Assembly (NCBI RefSeq): GCF_020782235.1 | Contig: NZ_JAJGNO010000013.1 | Coordinates: 1-64,000, forward strand | DNA from: Sphingobium naphthae | GTDB lineage: Bacteria > Pseudomonadota > Alphaproteobacteria > Sphingomonadales > Sphingomonadaceae | Reading direction: 5' to 3' | DNA length: 64,000 bases | Part shown: piece after piece, positions 43,106 through 52,103 of the stretch | Position numbering within the stretch: position 1 is the stretch's first letter | Layout: each line of letters opens with the position of its first letter | Made by a program: the position numbers and the translations under genes | The notes under the pieces: model-generated | The model's database searches: none | The model's input: the letters and a program-made list of their open reading frames with translations, nothing else | Told to the model about the DNA's origin: nothing

Positions 43106-44431
43106 ATGCTTAATCCGGCGTTCAGCGTGGGGACGCTGGACGGATCAACGTCGATGATATTTGGCTGGACGGCCCAAGGGCGTGCGGTGCACAAGCGGCG
43201 CATGTTGCAGAGCCTTGCCCTGGCAGGCATCCTCTTTTCCACCCCGGGCCACGCTGGCGGCATTGCCGGCGTCGATGTGCAGGGGGACCGCGTGGTGGTG
43301 CGCTTCGACGAGCGGGTGGAAGGCGCCTCCGCCTTCCTGCTCGACGGGCCGCAGCGCATCGCGCTCGATATAGACGGCGCGCAGACGGGCCGCTTCCCCT
43401 TTTCGCCGGGCGACGGCGCCGTGGCGAGCGTGCGGCAAGGCCAGTTGAGCCCGGAGCGCGCGCGCGTCGTGCTGGACCTAGCCAGTCCCGCCACCCTGAC
43501 CGAACCGCGCATCGCCGCGGACGGCAAGTCGTTGAGCTTCGCCATACAGGGCGTCAGCGACAGCCGTTTCCGCAGCGAAGTCGGGCGCGGCCGCATGCTT
43601 TTCGACGCGCCCGCCGACATGGCCGCGCGCCCGCGCAAGCGCCTTCATTCGATCACCGTGCCGATCCCGCCGGCCGCGCGCGGCATCGCCCTGCCCCCGG
43701 TCGAGGGCGTGAATGACGGCGCGCGCCCGCTGGTGGTGATCGATGCAGGCCATGGCGGCCATGATCCCGGCGCGATCAACACCGAAAACGGCAAGCGCGA
43801 AAAGGATGTGACGCTGGCGATCGCGCGGGCGATCCGCGACCAGCTGGTCAAGGGCGGGCGCGTGCGCGTCGCCCTGACCCGCGATGATGATCGTTTCCTG
43901 GTGCTGCAGGAACGCTATGGCATCGCGCGCAAGATGGGCGCGGACCTGTTCATTTCCATCCATGCCGACGCCGCGGAAAACACCGACGCCCATGGCGCGA
44001 CGGTCTACACCTTATCGGAAACGGCGTCGGATCGGGAAGCGGCGCGGCTGGCCGCGCGCGAAAACAAGGCGGACATCATCAACGGCGTCAATCTGGGCGG
44101 CCAGTCGGGCGACGTGTCGTCGATCCTGATTGACCTCACCCAGCGCGAATCGCTCAACATCTCGTCCAATTTCGCGCGGCTGCTCCAGCGCGAGGCGTCG
44201 CCCTATGTGCCGTTCCGCAGCGCCTATCATCGCTTCGCGTCGCTGATGGTGCTGAAGGCGCCGGACACGCCGTCGATCCTGTTCGAAACCGGCTATATCA
44301 GCAACGAAGCGGATTCCGCCTTCCTGTCCTCGCGCGAGGGGCAGCAGAAGATCGCGCGCGGCGTGGCCCGGGCAATCGAGGTGCATTTCGCGCGCAAGCT
44401 GGCGCTGAGCGGCGTGACGGCGGGCGGTTGA
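43106..44431 (+). CDS. amiC: N-acetylmuramoyl-L-alanine amidase (AmiC-type, AMIN plus Amidase_3)
   Basis: A 441-residue periplasmic peptidoglycan hydrolase used in cell separation. An N-terminal extension and hydrophobic export segment (MLQSLALAGILFSTPGHA) precede an AMIN domain (about 50-160: GIAGVDVQGDRVVVRFDERV). The Amidase_3 zinc enzyme reads LVVIDAGHGGHDPG, with a conserved Glu after TENGKREKDVTLA, then ADLFISIHADA and SILFETGYISNEAD. The start at 43106 has GAGGG upstream; ATG 43157 or 43202 could also be the true start. The PBP1A gene follows 62 bp later. Confidence 0.94.
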   Translation: MLNPAFSVGTLDGSTSMIFGWTAQGRAVHKRRMLQSLALAGILFSTPGHAGGIAGVDVQGDRVVVRFDERVEGASAFLLDGPQRIALDIDGAQTGRFPFSPGDGAVASVRQGQLSPERARVVLDLASPATLTEPRIAADGKSLSFAIQGVSDSRFRSEVGRGRMLFDAPADMAARPRKRLHSITVPIPPAARGIALPPVEGVNDGARPLVVIDAGHGGHDPGAINTENGKREKDVTLAIARAIRDQLVKGGRVRVALTRDDDRFLVLQERYGIARKMGADLFISIHADAAENTDAHGATVYTLSETASDREAARLAARENKADIINGVNLGGQSGDVSSILIDLTQRESLNISSNFARLLQREASPYVPFRSAYHRFASLMVLKAPDTPSILFETGYISNEADSAFLSSREGQQKIARGVARAIEVHFARKLALSGVTAGG

Positions 44432-44493
44432 TGGCGCGGCCCGTCGAAAGGCCACTGGCTTTGGCCGCGATTTGACCCTAAAGCCTCTTCCCC

Positions 44494-47037
44494 ATGGAAG
44501 AGGCCCGTTCCGATACCGCCCCGACATCCTTCGCCTATCGCCTGCGCCGTGACGCGGGCGGCGCCATGGACCGGATCCGTCCGCTCTGGGGCCTGCGGCT
44601 GTTCCGCTGGCTCGCGATCCTGCTGGGCGGCTTTTTGCTGGCCGTCTTCCTGTTCTGGCTGATCTTCGCGCGCGGCCTGCCCGATGCGGCGACGCTGCTG
44701 GAATATGAGCCGCCGCTGCCGACCATGGTGCGCGACATCAACGGCCAGCCGGTGCACAGCTATGCCCGCGAACGGCGGGTGCAGCTGCAATATAGCGATT
44801 ATCCCCCGCTGCTGATCCGCGCCTATCTGGCGGCGGAGGACAAGACCTTCTTCGAGCATCATGGCGTCGATTTTCCGGGCTTCGCCGGGGCGGTGGCGGA
44901 CTATGTCAGCAAGCTGGGGTCGGGCCAGCGCGCGCGCGGCGGGTCCACCATCACCCAGCAGGTGGCGAAGAACCTGCTGATCGGCGACGAATATTCGCCC
45001 ACGCGCAAGGTGAAGGAGATGATCCTCGCCTGGCGCATGGAAAATGTGCTGACCAAGCAGCAGATTTTGGAGCTGTACCTCAACCAGATCTTCCTCGGCC
45101 GCAACGCTTATGGCGTGCAGGCGGCCGCCCGCGCCTATTTCGACAAGGATGTGGCGGACCTCAAGCTGCACGAGATGGCCTATCTGGCGATCCTGCCCAA
45201 GGGCCCGGCCAATTACCGCCCGGAAAGCGAGACCGGCCATGCCCGCGCGATCGAACGGCGCAACTGGGCGCTGGGCGAGATGGAGCGCAATGGCTGGATC
45301 ACGGCGGCGCAGCGCGCCCAGGCGCAATCCCAGCCGCTGGGCACCGTCACCGTGCGCGGATCGAGCTTCGACGCGCGGGCGGGCGGCTATTATATGGAGG
45401 AAGTGCGCCGCCGCCTGATCGAACGCTTCGGCGAGAAGGCGGAGGACGGGCCCAACAGCGTCTATGCCGGCGGCCTGTGGGTGCGCAGCCCCTATGACCC
45501 GGTCGCGCAGGAGCGCACCAAGGACGCGCTGCGCAACGGGCTGCTGCGCTTTGGCGCGGGGCGTGGCTGGTCCGGGCCGGTTGGGCATATCGACCCCGGC
45601 AATGGCTGGGAACGCGAGCTGGCCGCCAGCTATGTCGGCGTCGATTATGAAGGCTGGCGCATCGCGGTGGTGATCGACCGCAGTTCGTCGCAAGCGCAGA
45701 TCGGCTTTTCGGACGGCACGACCGGCACCCTGCCCGCGTCGATGGCGCAGATGGCCTATCGCCGCAGCGGCGGGCCAGCCTTCGCCGCGCTGAAGGCGGG
45801 CGACCTGATCGTCGTGGCCAAGAATGGCGCCGACTGGGCGCTGCGCAATATCCCCGAGGTATCGGGCGGCATGGTCGTGCAGGAAGTGCATAGCGGCCGC
45901 ATCCGCGCGATGCAGGGCGGGTTCGATTCGCGCCTTTCCTCCTACAACCGCGCGACCCAGGCGCAGCGCCAGCCCGGCTCCACCATCAAGCCGTTCGTCT
46001 ATGCGGCGGCGCTGGACAATGGCATGACGCCGGCGTCGATCATCGTCGACGGGCCGCTCTGCGTCTACCAGGGCGCGGGGCTGGGCCAGAAATGCTTCCG
46101 CAATTTCTCGGGCGGCAGCGCCGGGCCGCAGACGATGCGCTGGGGCGTGGAGCAGTCGCGCAACCTGATGACGGTGCGCGCCGCCAGCCAGACCGGCATG
46201 GATCGCGTCGTGCGCACGATCAAGGCTATGGGGATCGGCGACTATCAGCCCTATCTGTCCTTCGCGCTGGGCGCGGGCGAGACCACGGTGGAGCGGATGG
46301 TCAACGCCTATGCGACGCTGGCGAACCAGGGGAAGCAGAACCCGTCCAAGGTGATGGATTATGTCCAGGATCGCCGCGGCAAGGTGATCTGGCCCGAGCG
46401 CTGGCGTCCGTGCGACGGTTGCAACATGGCCAATTGGGACGGCGAGCCGATGCCGCGCTTCGGCTTCGAGGGCCGGCAGGTGATGAACCCGATGACCGCC
46501 TATCAGGTCGTGCATATCGCCGAGGGCGTGGTGCTGCGCGGCACGGCGACAGTGCTGGCCGACCTCAAGCGCCCGCTGTTCGGCAAGACCGGCACGACCA
46601 ACGGCCCGACCAATGTCTGGTTCGTCGGCGGTTCGCCCGACCTGGTCGCTGGCGTCTATGTCGGCTATGACCAGCCGCGCAGCCTGGGCGGCTGGGCGCA
46701 GGGCGGGCGCATTGCGGCGCCGATCTGGAAGGCGGCGATGGCGCCGATCCTGGAAACCATGCCCAAGACGCCCTTCGTCGCGCCCGCCGGCATCCGCATG
46801 GTCACGATCGATCGTCGGTCGGGCAAGCGCGTCTATGGCGTCTGGCCCAGCAACGAAGCCAAGCCGGCGGTGATCTGGGAAGCGTTCAAGCCCGAGACCG
46901 AGCCGCGCCGGTCGATCCGCAAGGAAGAGGCCGAAGCGCAGGCGAAGGCCGCCGAGGCCAAGGCCGCCGCCGCCGTCGCACGCGGCCGCCAGCGCACCGA
47001 CGCGGACTTCCTGCAGGAACAGGGCGGCATTTACTGA
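44494..47037 (+). CDS. mrcA: Class A penicillin-binding protein 1A
   Basis: An 847-residue bifunctional peptidoglycan synthase. A membrane helix at about 38-58 precedes the glycosyltransferase (catalytic E115 in AAEDKTFFEHHGVD, then RGGSTITQQVAKNLL), an OB-like domain, and the transpeptidase (SxxK in QPGSTIKPFVYAAAL, SRN in VEQSRNLMTVRAA, KTGTTNGPTNVWFVG). The C-terminal tail is Ala/Lys/Glu-rich (about 800-847). It lies after amiC, the usual alphaproteobacterial pairing of amidase and PBP1A. Confidence 0.97.
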   Translation: MEEARSDTAPTSFAYRLRRDAGGAMDRIRPLWGLRLFRWLAILLGGFLLAVFLFWLIFARGLPDAATLLEYEPPLPTMVRDINGQPVHSYARERRVQLQYSDYPPLLIRAYLAAEDKTFFEHHGVDFPGFAGAVADYVSKLGSGQRARGGSTITQQVAKNLLIGDEYSPTRKVKEMILAWRMENVLTKQQILELYLNQIFLGRNAYGVQAAARAYFDKDVADLKLHEMAYLAILPKGPANYRPESETGHARAIERRNWALGEMERNGWITAAQRAQAQSQPLGTVTVRGSSFDARAGGYYMEEVRRRLIERFGEKAEDGPNSVYAGGLWVRSPYDPVAQERTKDALRNGLLRFGAGRGWSGPVGHIDPGNGWERELAASYVGVDYEGWRIAVVIDRSSSQAQIGFSDGTTGTLPASMAQMAYRRSGGPAFAALKAGDLIVVAKNGADWALRNIPEVSGGMVVQEVHSGRIRAMQGGFDSRLSSYNRATQAQRQPGSTIKPFVYAAALDNGMTPASIIVDGPLCVYQGAGLGQKCFRNFSGGSAGPQTMRWGVEQSRNLMTVRAASQTGMDRVVRTIKAMGIGDYQPYLSFALGAGETTVERMVNAYATLANQGKQNPSKVMDYVQDRRGKVIWPERWRPCDGCNMANWDGEPMPRFGFEGRQVMNPMTAYQVVHIAEGVVLRGTATVLADLKRPLFGKTGTTNGPTNVWFVGGSPDLVAGVYVGYDQPRSLGGWAQGGRIAAPIWKAAMAPILETMPKTPFVAPAGIRMVTIDRRSGKRVYGVWPSNEAKPAVIWEAFKPETEPRRSIRKEEAEAQAKAAEAKAAAAVARGRQRTDADFLQEQGGIY

Positions 47038-47098
47038 CGCCGCGCGGGCGGATCGGCACCCGGTCCGTCCCCGTCGTCGGACGCTTCCCTTACGTCAA

Positions 47099-47125
47099 GG
47101 AACCCGACTCGGGCCGATCTGCGTT
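47099..47125 (+). promoter_or_regulatory. EcfG-type (general stress) promoter candidate
   Basis: GGAACC (47099-47104), 17 bp, CGTT (47122-47125), 24 bp upstream of the stress-protein ATG. This matches the alphaproteobacterial EcfG/sigma-EcfG consensus GGAAC(C)-N16-18-CGTT, and the gene behind it belongs to a typical regulon family. Confidence 0.68.
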
Positions 47126-47149
47126 GTGACAGCAGAAAGGAGAGCGACC

Positions 47150-47596
47150 ATGGTGCAATACACCCTGGCGAGCCTGGCGGAGAAGATGCAGCATATCGAT
47201 TTCGCCATGCTGTCCACGCATACCGAAGAAGGGCATATCGGCGCTCGGCCGATGAGCAATAATCAGGATGTCGCGCATGGCGGCGACAGCTATTATTTCA
47301 CCACCGAAGACACGTTGATGGTGAAAGACATAGAACGCGATCCGCGCGTCAGCCTGTCCTTCCACGGCAAGAGCGGCCTGTTCGGCCAGCGTCCGCTGTT
47401 CATCGCGCTGGAAGGCCGCGCCGATCTGGTGCGCGACCGCGAACGCTTCGCCGAACATTGGAATCCCGACCTGGAGCGCTGGTTCGCCAAGGGCGCCGAC
47501 ACGCCGGGGCTGGTGATGATCCATGTCCATGCCGAACGCGCCCATTATTGGGACGGTGAGGATGAAGGCGAGCTTGAGATCGACGTGATGCATTGA
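47150..47596 (+). CDS. Pyridoxamine 5'-phosphate oxidase-like general stress protein
   Basis: A 148-residue flavin-binding split-barrel protein of the general stress protein 26 type. The start is ATG 47150 (MVQYTLASLAEKMQ) with AGAAAGGAGA just upstream. Family pattern: FAMLSTHTEEGHIGARPMSN, YYFTTEDTLMVKDIERDPRV, LSFHGK, ALEGRADLV and HWNPDLERWF. It probably binds FMN or F420-like flavins with reductase or sensor activity; the substrate is unknown. The EcfG-type promoter upstream fits stress induction. Confidence 0.92.
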   Translation: MVQYTLASLAEKMQHIDFAMLSTHTEEGHIGARPMSNNQDVAHGGDSYYFTTEDTLMVKDIERDPRVSLSFHGKSGLFGQRPLFIALEGRADLVRDRERFAEHWNPDLERWFAKGADTPGLVMIHVHAERAHYWDGEDEGELEIDVMH

Positions 47597-48006
47597 GCGC
47601 GCAGCCAGGACGCGGGCGGCGGATCGCCCTGTTCGTGCTGGCGACCGCCTATGCGCTGGCGGGCGTCGCGCATCTGACGCGGCCGTCCGGCTTCGTCGCC
47701 ATCACGCCCGGCTGGGTTCCCGCGCCTGCGATCGTCGTCGCGCTGACCGGCGTGGCCGAACTGGCGGGCGCGGCGGGGCTGCTGATCCGTCCGTTGCGGC
47801 GCGCGGCGGGGATCGGCCTTGCGCTCTATGCGCTCTGCGTCTGGCCGGCCAATTTCAACCATGCGCTGAACGACATCCCGTTAAGCGGGACGCATTTGAG
47901 CTGGTGGTATCATGGGCCAAGGCTGGCGCTGCAGCCGCTGCTGATCTGGTGGCCGCTCTGGGCCAGCGGGGTGATCGACTGGTCCTGGCGCAAAGACAGG
48001 GTCTAG
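47593..48006 (+). CDS. DoxX-like integral membrane protein
   Basis: A 137-residue protein with about four membrane helices: FVLATAYALAGVAHLTRPSG, VVALTGVAELAGAAGLLIRP, GIGLALYALCVWPANFNHAL and the C-terminal ALQPLLIWWPLWASGVIDWS. The PxxxVALTGVAELAGAAGLL pattern is DoxX-like. TTG 47593 overlaps the preceding stop codon (TTGA), so it is translated with the stress protein. Its stop codon shares CTAG with the stop codon of the convergent phosphoesterase gene at 48003. Confidence 0.83.
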   Translation: MSAQPGRGRRIALFVLATAYALAGVAHLTRPSGFVAITPGWVPAPAIVVALTGVAELAGAAGLLIRPLRRAAGIGLALYALCVWPANFNHALNDIPLSGTHLSWWYHGPRLALQPLLIWWPLWASGVIDWSWRKDRV

Positions 48007-48758
48007 ACGGCAATCAAGGCATAGGGCCGGCCGAACTGTTCCGACACGACGAACTGCGCGCAGTTATAGACGGCTACGCCACGCGGCGTCTTGCCCTCGA
48101 ACGTGCCGCGATGCGCATGGCCGTGAACGGCGAAGCGGACATTGTCGAAACGGTCGATCGCGTCGGCGAGGCGCGAGGAGCCGAGGAAGGGAAAGATTTC
48201 CGGCGGCTCGCCTTCGACCGTCTTGGCGATCGGGGAATAATGCAGCACCGCCACCGTCCGGTCCGTGCGCAGCGACCGCAGCGCATTTTCCAGCTTGCGC
48301 GCTTCGTTGATCGATTCCTCGACAAAGCCCTTGATCGCGGTTTCGCCGAAGGCGCCAAGTTCGCCCCGACCAAAACCGCCGACGAAGCCCTTCACCCCGG
48401 CAAAGCCCACGCCCTTGATCTCGACCGCCTGCTCGTCGAGCACGGTCACGCCCGCGCTGTGCAGGATGCGCGCGACTTCCTCCGGCTGGCCGCATTCATG
48501 GTCATGATTGCCCAGCACCGCCACGGTCGGGATGGTGCAGGCGTGCAGATCCTCGGCCAATATCTCCGCCTCGCGCGTCTTGCCGAAATTGGTGAGGTCG
48601 CCGCACAGCGCCAGCACATCCGCCTTCTGGGAGATTTCGACGAACAGGTCGCGATATTTATGTTCCGACTGGTCAGTCACATGCAGGTCGCCGATCGCGG
48701 CGACGGTGATGCTGCCGGGCGGCGTCCCGGCTTGGCGGCTGTCACTTGTTTCGATCAT
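48003..48758 (-). CDS. Calcineurin-like metallophosphoesterase
   Basis: A 251-residue phosphoesterase starting MIETSDSRQA at ATG 48758. Metal-site motifs in order: VAAIGDLHVTD (GDxH), LALCGDLTNFG (GDxxxxG variant), VLGNHDHECG (GNHD/E), VLHYSPI, and FAVHGHAHRG (GHxH). The substrate is unknown. Its start overlaps the nucleotidyltransferase gene by 17 bp, so the two are translationally coupled and probably act together. Confidence 0.92.
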   Translation of the reverse strand: MIETSDSRQAGTPPGSITVAAIGDLHVTDQSEHKYRDLFVEISQKADVLALCGDLTNFGKTREAEILAEDLHACTIPTVAVLGNHDHECGQPEEVARILHSAGVTVLDEQAVEIKGVGFAGVKGFVGGFGRGELGAFGETAIKGFVEESINEARKLENALRSLRTDRTVAVLHYSPIAKTVEGEPPEIFPFLGSSRLADAIDRFDNVRFAVHGHAHRGTFEGKTPRGVAVYNCAQFVVSEQFGRPYALIAV

Positions 48759-49515
48759 GGCTTTCCTCCAGTCCCTTGCCGACCACGTCGGCGAAGCCCC
48801 ATTCGGTGATGTCGACCAGATAGTCGCGGGGGCTGAGCAGCCGGCCGCGGCACACCCGGATATTGGGCACCGGCAGCTCGGCGCGCGTCTGCAAGCGGCC
48901 GAGCAGTTCCTCGAACAGCCAGAGCGGGATGCAATGCCGCTCGGTCGGGTAGATGAAGCGGAAATTGAGCAGGTGGATGAGCAGCAATTCCCAGTGCAGC
49001 TCCATCGCGTCCAGCAGCCGCTGCCATTTGATCGCCTCATGCTGCTTGAGGATCATGTGCGCGACGTCCGCGCCGTCATAGCGATAGCGATCCTGGATGA
49101 AGAGCTTGGAGAGGATGAATTCGGTCGGCGGGGTGATGCGCACCCGGGTGCCATAGACTTCGGCATGGGCGACATCGTGGAACCACTCCTCCGTCACCGG
49201 CAGGCTGGCCGAGGAGATATTGTAGATGACGTCGAAGAAATGACCGTCCTTCCACACCTTGCCGATCCAGCGTTCATCCTCGAACTCGACCTCGTGCCCG
49301 CGCTGGCGGAAATGCGCGAGGATGCGCGGCGCGTCGCCCGCCTTGCAGAAGACGTCCAGATCCTTGGTCGGGCGCACGATGCCGGTGAGGCAGCCCAGCG
49401 CATAGGTGCCCGACAGCAGGAAGGGAATGCCCGAGGCGACCAGTTCCGCCAAGCTGTCGGTATAGAATTGCTTCGCTTCGGGCGGCGGATCGAAGGCTAG
49501 GGGATCACAGGTCAT
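48742..49515 (-). CDS. Nucleotidyltransferase-fold protein coupled to the phosphoesterase
   Basis: A 257-residue protein from ATG 49515. The N-terminal half resembles minimal nucleotidyltransferases: PFLLSGTYALGCLTGIVRPT, then KDLDVFCKAGDA (the D-x-D metal site), followed by VEFEDERWIGKVWKDGHFFDVIY. The C-terminal half is helical with many aromatic residues (WQRLLDAMELHWELLLIHLL). It lacks the usual HEPN toxin partner. The metallophosphoesterase is the adjoining partner. Confidence 0.8.
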   Translation of the reverse strand: MTCDPLAFDPPPEAKQFYTDSLAELVASGIPFLLSGTYALGCLTGIVRPTKDLDVFCKAGDAPRILAHFRQRGHEVEFEDERWIGKVWKDGHFFDVIYNISSASLPVTEEWFHDVAHAEVYGTRVRITPPTEFILSKLFIQDRYRYDGADVAHMILKQHEAIKWQRLLDAMELHWELLLIHLLNFRFIYPTERHCIPLWLFEELLGRLQTRAELPVPNIRVCRGRLLSPRDYLVDITEWGFADVVGKGLEESHDRNK

Positions 49516-49700
49516 GACGCGGTACCTTCGCAATCGGGAGGGAAGGGAACGGGCGGCGGGCCGCTTCCGTTCCTTGGCCGCGGCGGGACGGTTGTCTTTC
49601 GGGCGCGGGGGCTTAGGGTGACGTCCCACATTCTCCCCCGGCCTGACCGGCGCTCCGCGGAGCATCGCGCGGCCAGGCTCCCGATCGACATGAGGCGCGC

Positions 49701-51749
49701 ATGACCCGGCATCTTCCCTGGATAGCGACAGCGATCATCGGCGTCGTCGCCCTGGCGGTCGTCGCCCTGTCGCGCGGCGAAAACGTCAACGCGCTGTGGA
49801 TCGTCGTCGCGTCCGTCAGCTGTTTCCTGGTCGCCTATCGCTATTATGCGCTGTTCATCGCGCGCCATGTCATGCGGCTGGACGCGTCCCGCCCCACCCC
49901 CGCCATCCGGCGCGCCGACGGGCTGGATTATGTCGCGACCGACCGCACCGTGCTGTTCGGCCATCATTTCGCGGCGATCGCGGGCGCGGGGCCGCTGGTG
50001 GGGCCGGTGCTGGCGGCGCAGATGGGCTATCTGCCCGGCACATTGTGGATCATCTTCGGCGTGGTGCTGGCGGGCGCGGTGCAGGACTTCATGGTCCTCT
50101 TCATCTCCATGCGCCGGGACGGCAAGTCGCTGGGCGAGCTCATCCGCCTGGAAATGGGCCAGATGGCGGGTACCATCGCCCTGTTCGGCGCCTTCATGAT
50201 CATGGTCATCATCCTGGCGGTGCTGGCGCTGATCGTGGTCAAGGCGCTGGCCGAGAGTCCCTGGGGCATGTTCACCGTTGCCGCGACCGTCCCGCTGGCG
50301 ATGGCGATGGGCGCCTATACCCGCTGGATCCGGCCGGGGCGGATCGGCGAAGTGTCGATCCTGGGACTGATCGGCCTGCTGGCCGCGATCGTCTACGGCC
50401 AGGCGGTGGCGCAATCGCCGGTGTGGGGCCCGATCTTCACCTTCACGCCGGTACAGCTGTGCTGGATCCTGATCGGCTATGGCGCGGTGGCTTCGGTCCT
50501 GCCGGTCTGGCTGCTGCTCGCGCCGCGCGACTATCTGTCCACCTTCCTCAAGATCGGCGCGATCGCGGCGCTCGCCATCGGCATCGTCATCATGGCGCCG
50601 CCGCTGCGCATGCCGGCGCTGACGCAGTTCGTCGCGGGCAATGGGCCGGTCTGGGCCGGCGGGCTCTTTCCCTTCCTCTTCATCACCATCGCCTGCGGCG
50701 CGGTGTCGGGTTTCCACGCGCTCATTTCCAGCGGCACCACGCCCAAGCTGATCGCCAGCGAGGCGCATGCGCCGATGATCGGCTATGGCGCGATGCTGAT
50801 GGAGGCGTTCGTGGCAATCATGGCGCTGGTCGGCGCGTCGATCCTGGACCCGGGCATCTACTTCACCATGAACAGCCCGACCGCGCTGATCGGCCCGGAC
50901 GCTGCCAGCGCATCCGCCGCCGTCAGCGCCATGGGCTTTCCCATATCGGCCGATGTCATCTCCCAGACGGCGAGGGACGTGGGCGAACATACGATCATCA
51001 GCCGCGCGGGCGGCGCGCCGACGCTGGCGGTGGCGATGGCCGAAATCTTCAGCCATGTCGTGGGCGGACCGGCGATGAAGGCCTTCTGGTATCATTTCGC
51101 CATCCTGTTCGAGGCGCTGTTCATCCTGACGGCGGTCGACGCCGGCACGCGCGCGGGGCGCTTCATGCTGCAGGACCTGATTGCTCTGGCGGTGCCCGCG
51201 TTCAAGGAGAGCAAGAGCCATGCGCCCGGCATCATCGCCACCGGGCTGTGCGTCGCGGCCTGGGGCTTCTTCCTCTACCAGGGCGTCACCGATCCGCTGG
51301 GCGGGGTCAACACGCTCTGGCCGGTGTTCGGCATTTCGAACCAGATGCTGGCGGCGATCGCGCTGATGCTGGGAACGGCCGTGCTGTTCCGGATGAAGCG
51401 GGACCGCTTCGCCTGGGTGACGGTGCTGCCCACCGCGTGGTTGCTGGTCTGCACCCTGTCGGCGGGTTGGCTGAAGCTGTTTTCGACCGACGCCAAGGTC
51501 GGCTTCCTGGCGCATGCGGCGACATTCGCGGCGGCGGCGGACGCGGGCGAGATCAAGTCGCCCGCCACGTCGATGGCGGAAATGCGGCGGATCATCTTCA
51601 ACGACCGGATCGACGCCGCGCTGGTGGCGCTGTTCCTGGCCGTGGTCCTGGCCGTGCTCTATTTCACGATCCGGACCTGCATCGCGGCGCGCCGGATCCC
51701 CGCGGCCACCGCGCGCGAAATCCCGGCGCAGCTGGTGCCGGCGCAATGA
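49701..51749 (+). CDS. cstA: CstA-family peptide/pyruvate transporter
   Basis: A 682-residue inner-membrane protein with about 16-18 hydrophobic helices. Family signatures: DYVATDRTVLFGHHFAAIAG, GPLVGPVLAAQMGYLPGTLW, GAVQDFMVLFISMRRDGKSL, SGTTPKLIASEAHAPMIGYG, and TAVDAGTRAGRFMLQDL. CstA members take up peptides or pyruvate during carbon limitation. The small YbdD-type gene overlaps its stop codon, the standard genomic pairing. Substrate choice between pyruvate and peptides cannot be read here. Confidence 0.95.
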   Translation: MTRHLPWIATAIIGVVALAVVALSRGENVNALWIVVASVSCFLVAYRYYALFIARHVMRLDASRPTPAIRRADGLDYVATDRTVLFGHHFAAIAGAGPLVGPVLAAQMGYLPGTLWIIFGVVLAGAVQDFMVLFISMRRDGKSLGELIRLEMGQMAGTIALFGAFMIMVIILAVLALIVVKALAESPWGMFTVAATVPLAMAMGAYTRWIRPGRIGEVSILGLIGLLAAIVYGQAVAQSPVWGPIFTFTPVQLCWILIGYGAVASVLPVWLLLAPRDYLSTFLKIGAIAALAIGIVIMAPPLRMPALTQFVAGNGPVWAGGLFPFLFITIACGAVSGFHALISSGTTPKLIASEAHAPMIGYGAMLMEAFVAIMALVGASILDPGIYFTMNSPTALIGPDAASASAAVSAMGFPISADVISQTARDVGEHTIISRAGGAPTLAVAMAEIFSHVVGGPAMKAFWYHFAILFEALFILTAVDAGTRAGRFMLQDLIALAVPAFKESKSHAPGIIATGLCVAAWGFFLYQGVTDPLGGVNTLWPVFGISNQMLAAIALMLGTAVLFRMKRDRFAWVTVLPTAWLLVCTLSAGWLKLFSTDAKVGFLAHAATFAAAADAGEIKSPATSMAEMRRIIFNDRIDAALVALFLAVVLAVLYFTIRTCIAARRIPAATAREIPAQLVPAQ

Positions 51750-51931
51750 CCCGCTTGTGGGCGACGCTGCGCCAGACGGCGCGATTGATGGTTGGCATGC
51801 CCGATTATGACGCCTATCTGCGCCACATGGCCGATCATCATCCGGGCGCGCCCGTGATGGATCGAACGGCCTTTTTCCGCGACCGGCAGGAAGCCCGCTA
51901 TGGCGGGCGCAACGGGGGCCGCTGCTGCTAA
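51746..51931 (+). CDS. YbdD/YjiX-family small protein
   Basis: A 61-residue protein starting at ATG 51746, overlapping cstA as ATGA. It has the family pattern LMVGMPDYDAYLRHMADHHP followed by MDRTAFFRDRQEARYGGRNG and a terminal RCC. Such proteins are encoded next to nearly all CstA-type carriers and are thought to assist transport. The pairing strengthens the CstA assignment. Confidence 0.93.
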   Translation: MTRLWATLRQTARLMVGMPDYDAYLRHMADHHPGAPVMDRTAFFRDRQEARYGGRNGGRCC

Positions 51932-51934
51932 TCT

Positions 51935-51959
51935 TGCAACAATATTACAAGATGTTGCA
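51935..51959. repeat. Small AT-rich inverted repeat after ybdD
   Basis: TGCAACA (51935-51941) and TGTTGCA (51953-51959) flank ATATTACAAGA. This is a 7-bp perfect inverted repeat in an unusually AT-rich 70-bp stretch just after the YbdD-type stop codon. It could be a protein-binding site or a weak hairpin. No gene starts here on the plus strand, so a promoter role is doubtful. Confidence 0.5.
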
Positions 51960-52062
51960 GTTTTACGAACGGAAAATTTAGTTTCGCCCGCATTTTTCTA
52001 TTGCTGTTTCGTCCGCCTCTGATACGGGGCGGCCGTCACTGGTGCCCGACAGCTTCAGGACA

Positions 52063-52094
52063 TGCCCCCTGCCCTTCCCTTGCGGCAGGGGGCA
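52063..52094 (+). terminator. Candidate terminator of cstA-ybdD
   Basis: A perfect 11-bp stem, TGCCCCCTGCC (52063-52073) with GGCAGGGGGCA (52084-52094), and a 10-nt loop. The T-run (GTTTT at 52100-52104) comes a few bases later than ideal. It lies in the convergent gap before xdhC and may serve the plus-strand operon. Confidence 0.6.
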
Positions 52095-52103
52095 CCCATG
52101 TTT

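Noticed and set aside
44293..46515. Long minus-strand open frame opposite the PBP1A gene (about 740 codons)
   Set aside because: Same GC-driven mirror effect; no start signal or recognisable domain.
49512..51746. Very long minus-strand open frame opposite cstA (about 744 codons)
   Set aside because: An Arg/Asp/His-rich shadow of the CstA coding strand. It has no motif, and cstA-ybdD on the plus strand is unambiguous.
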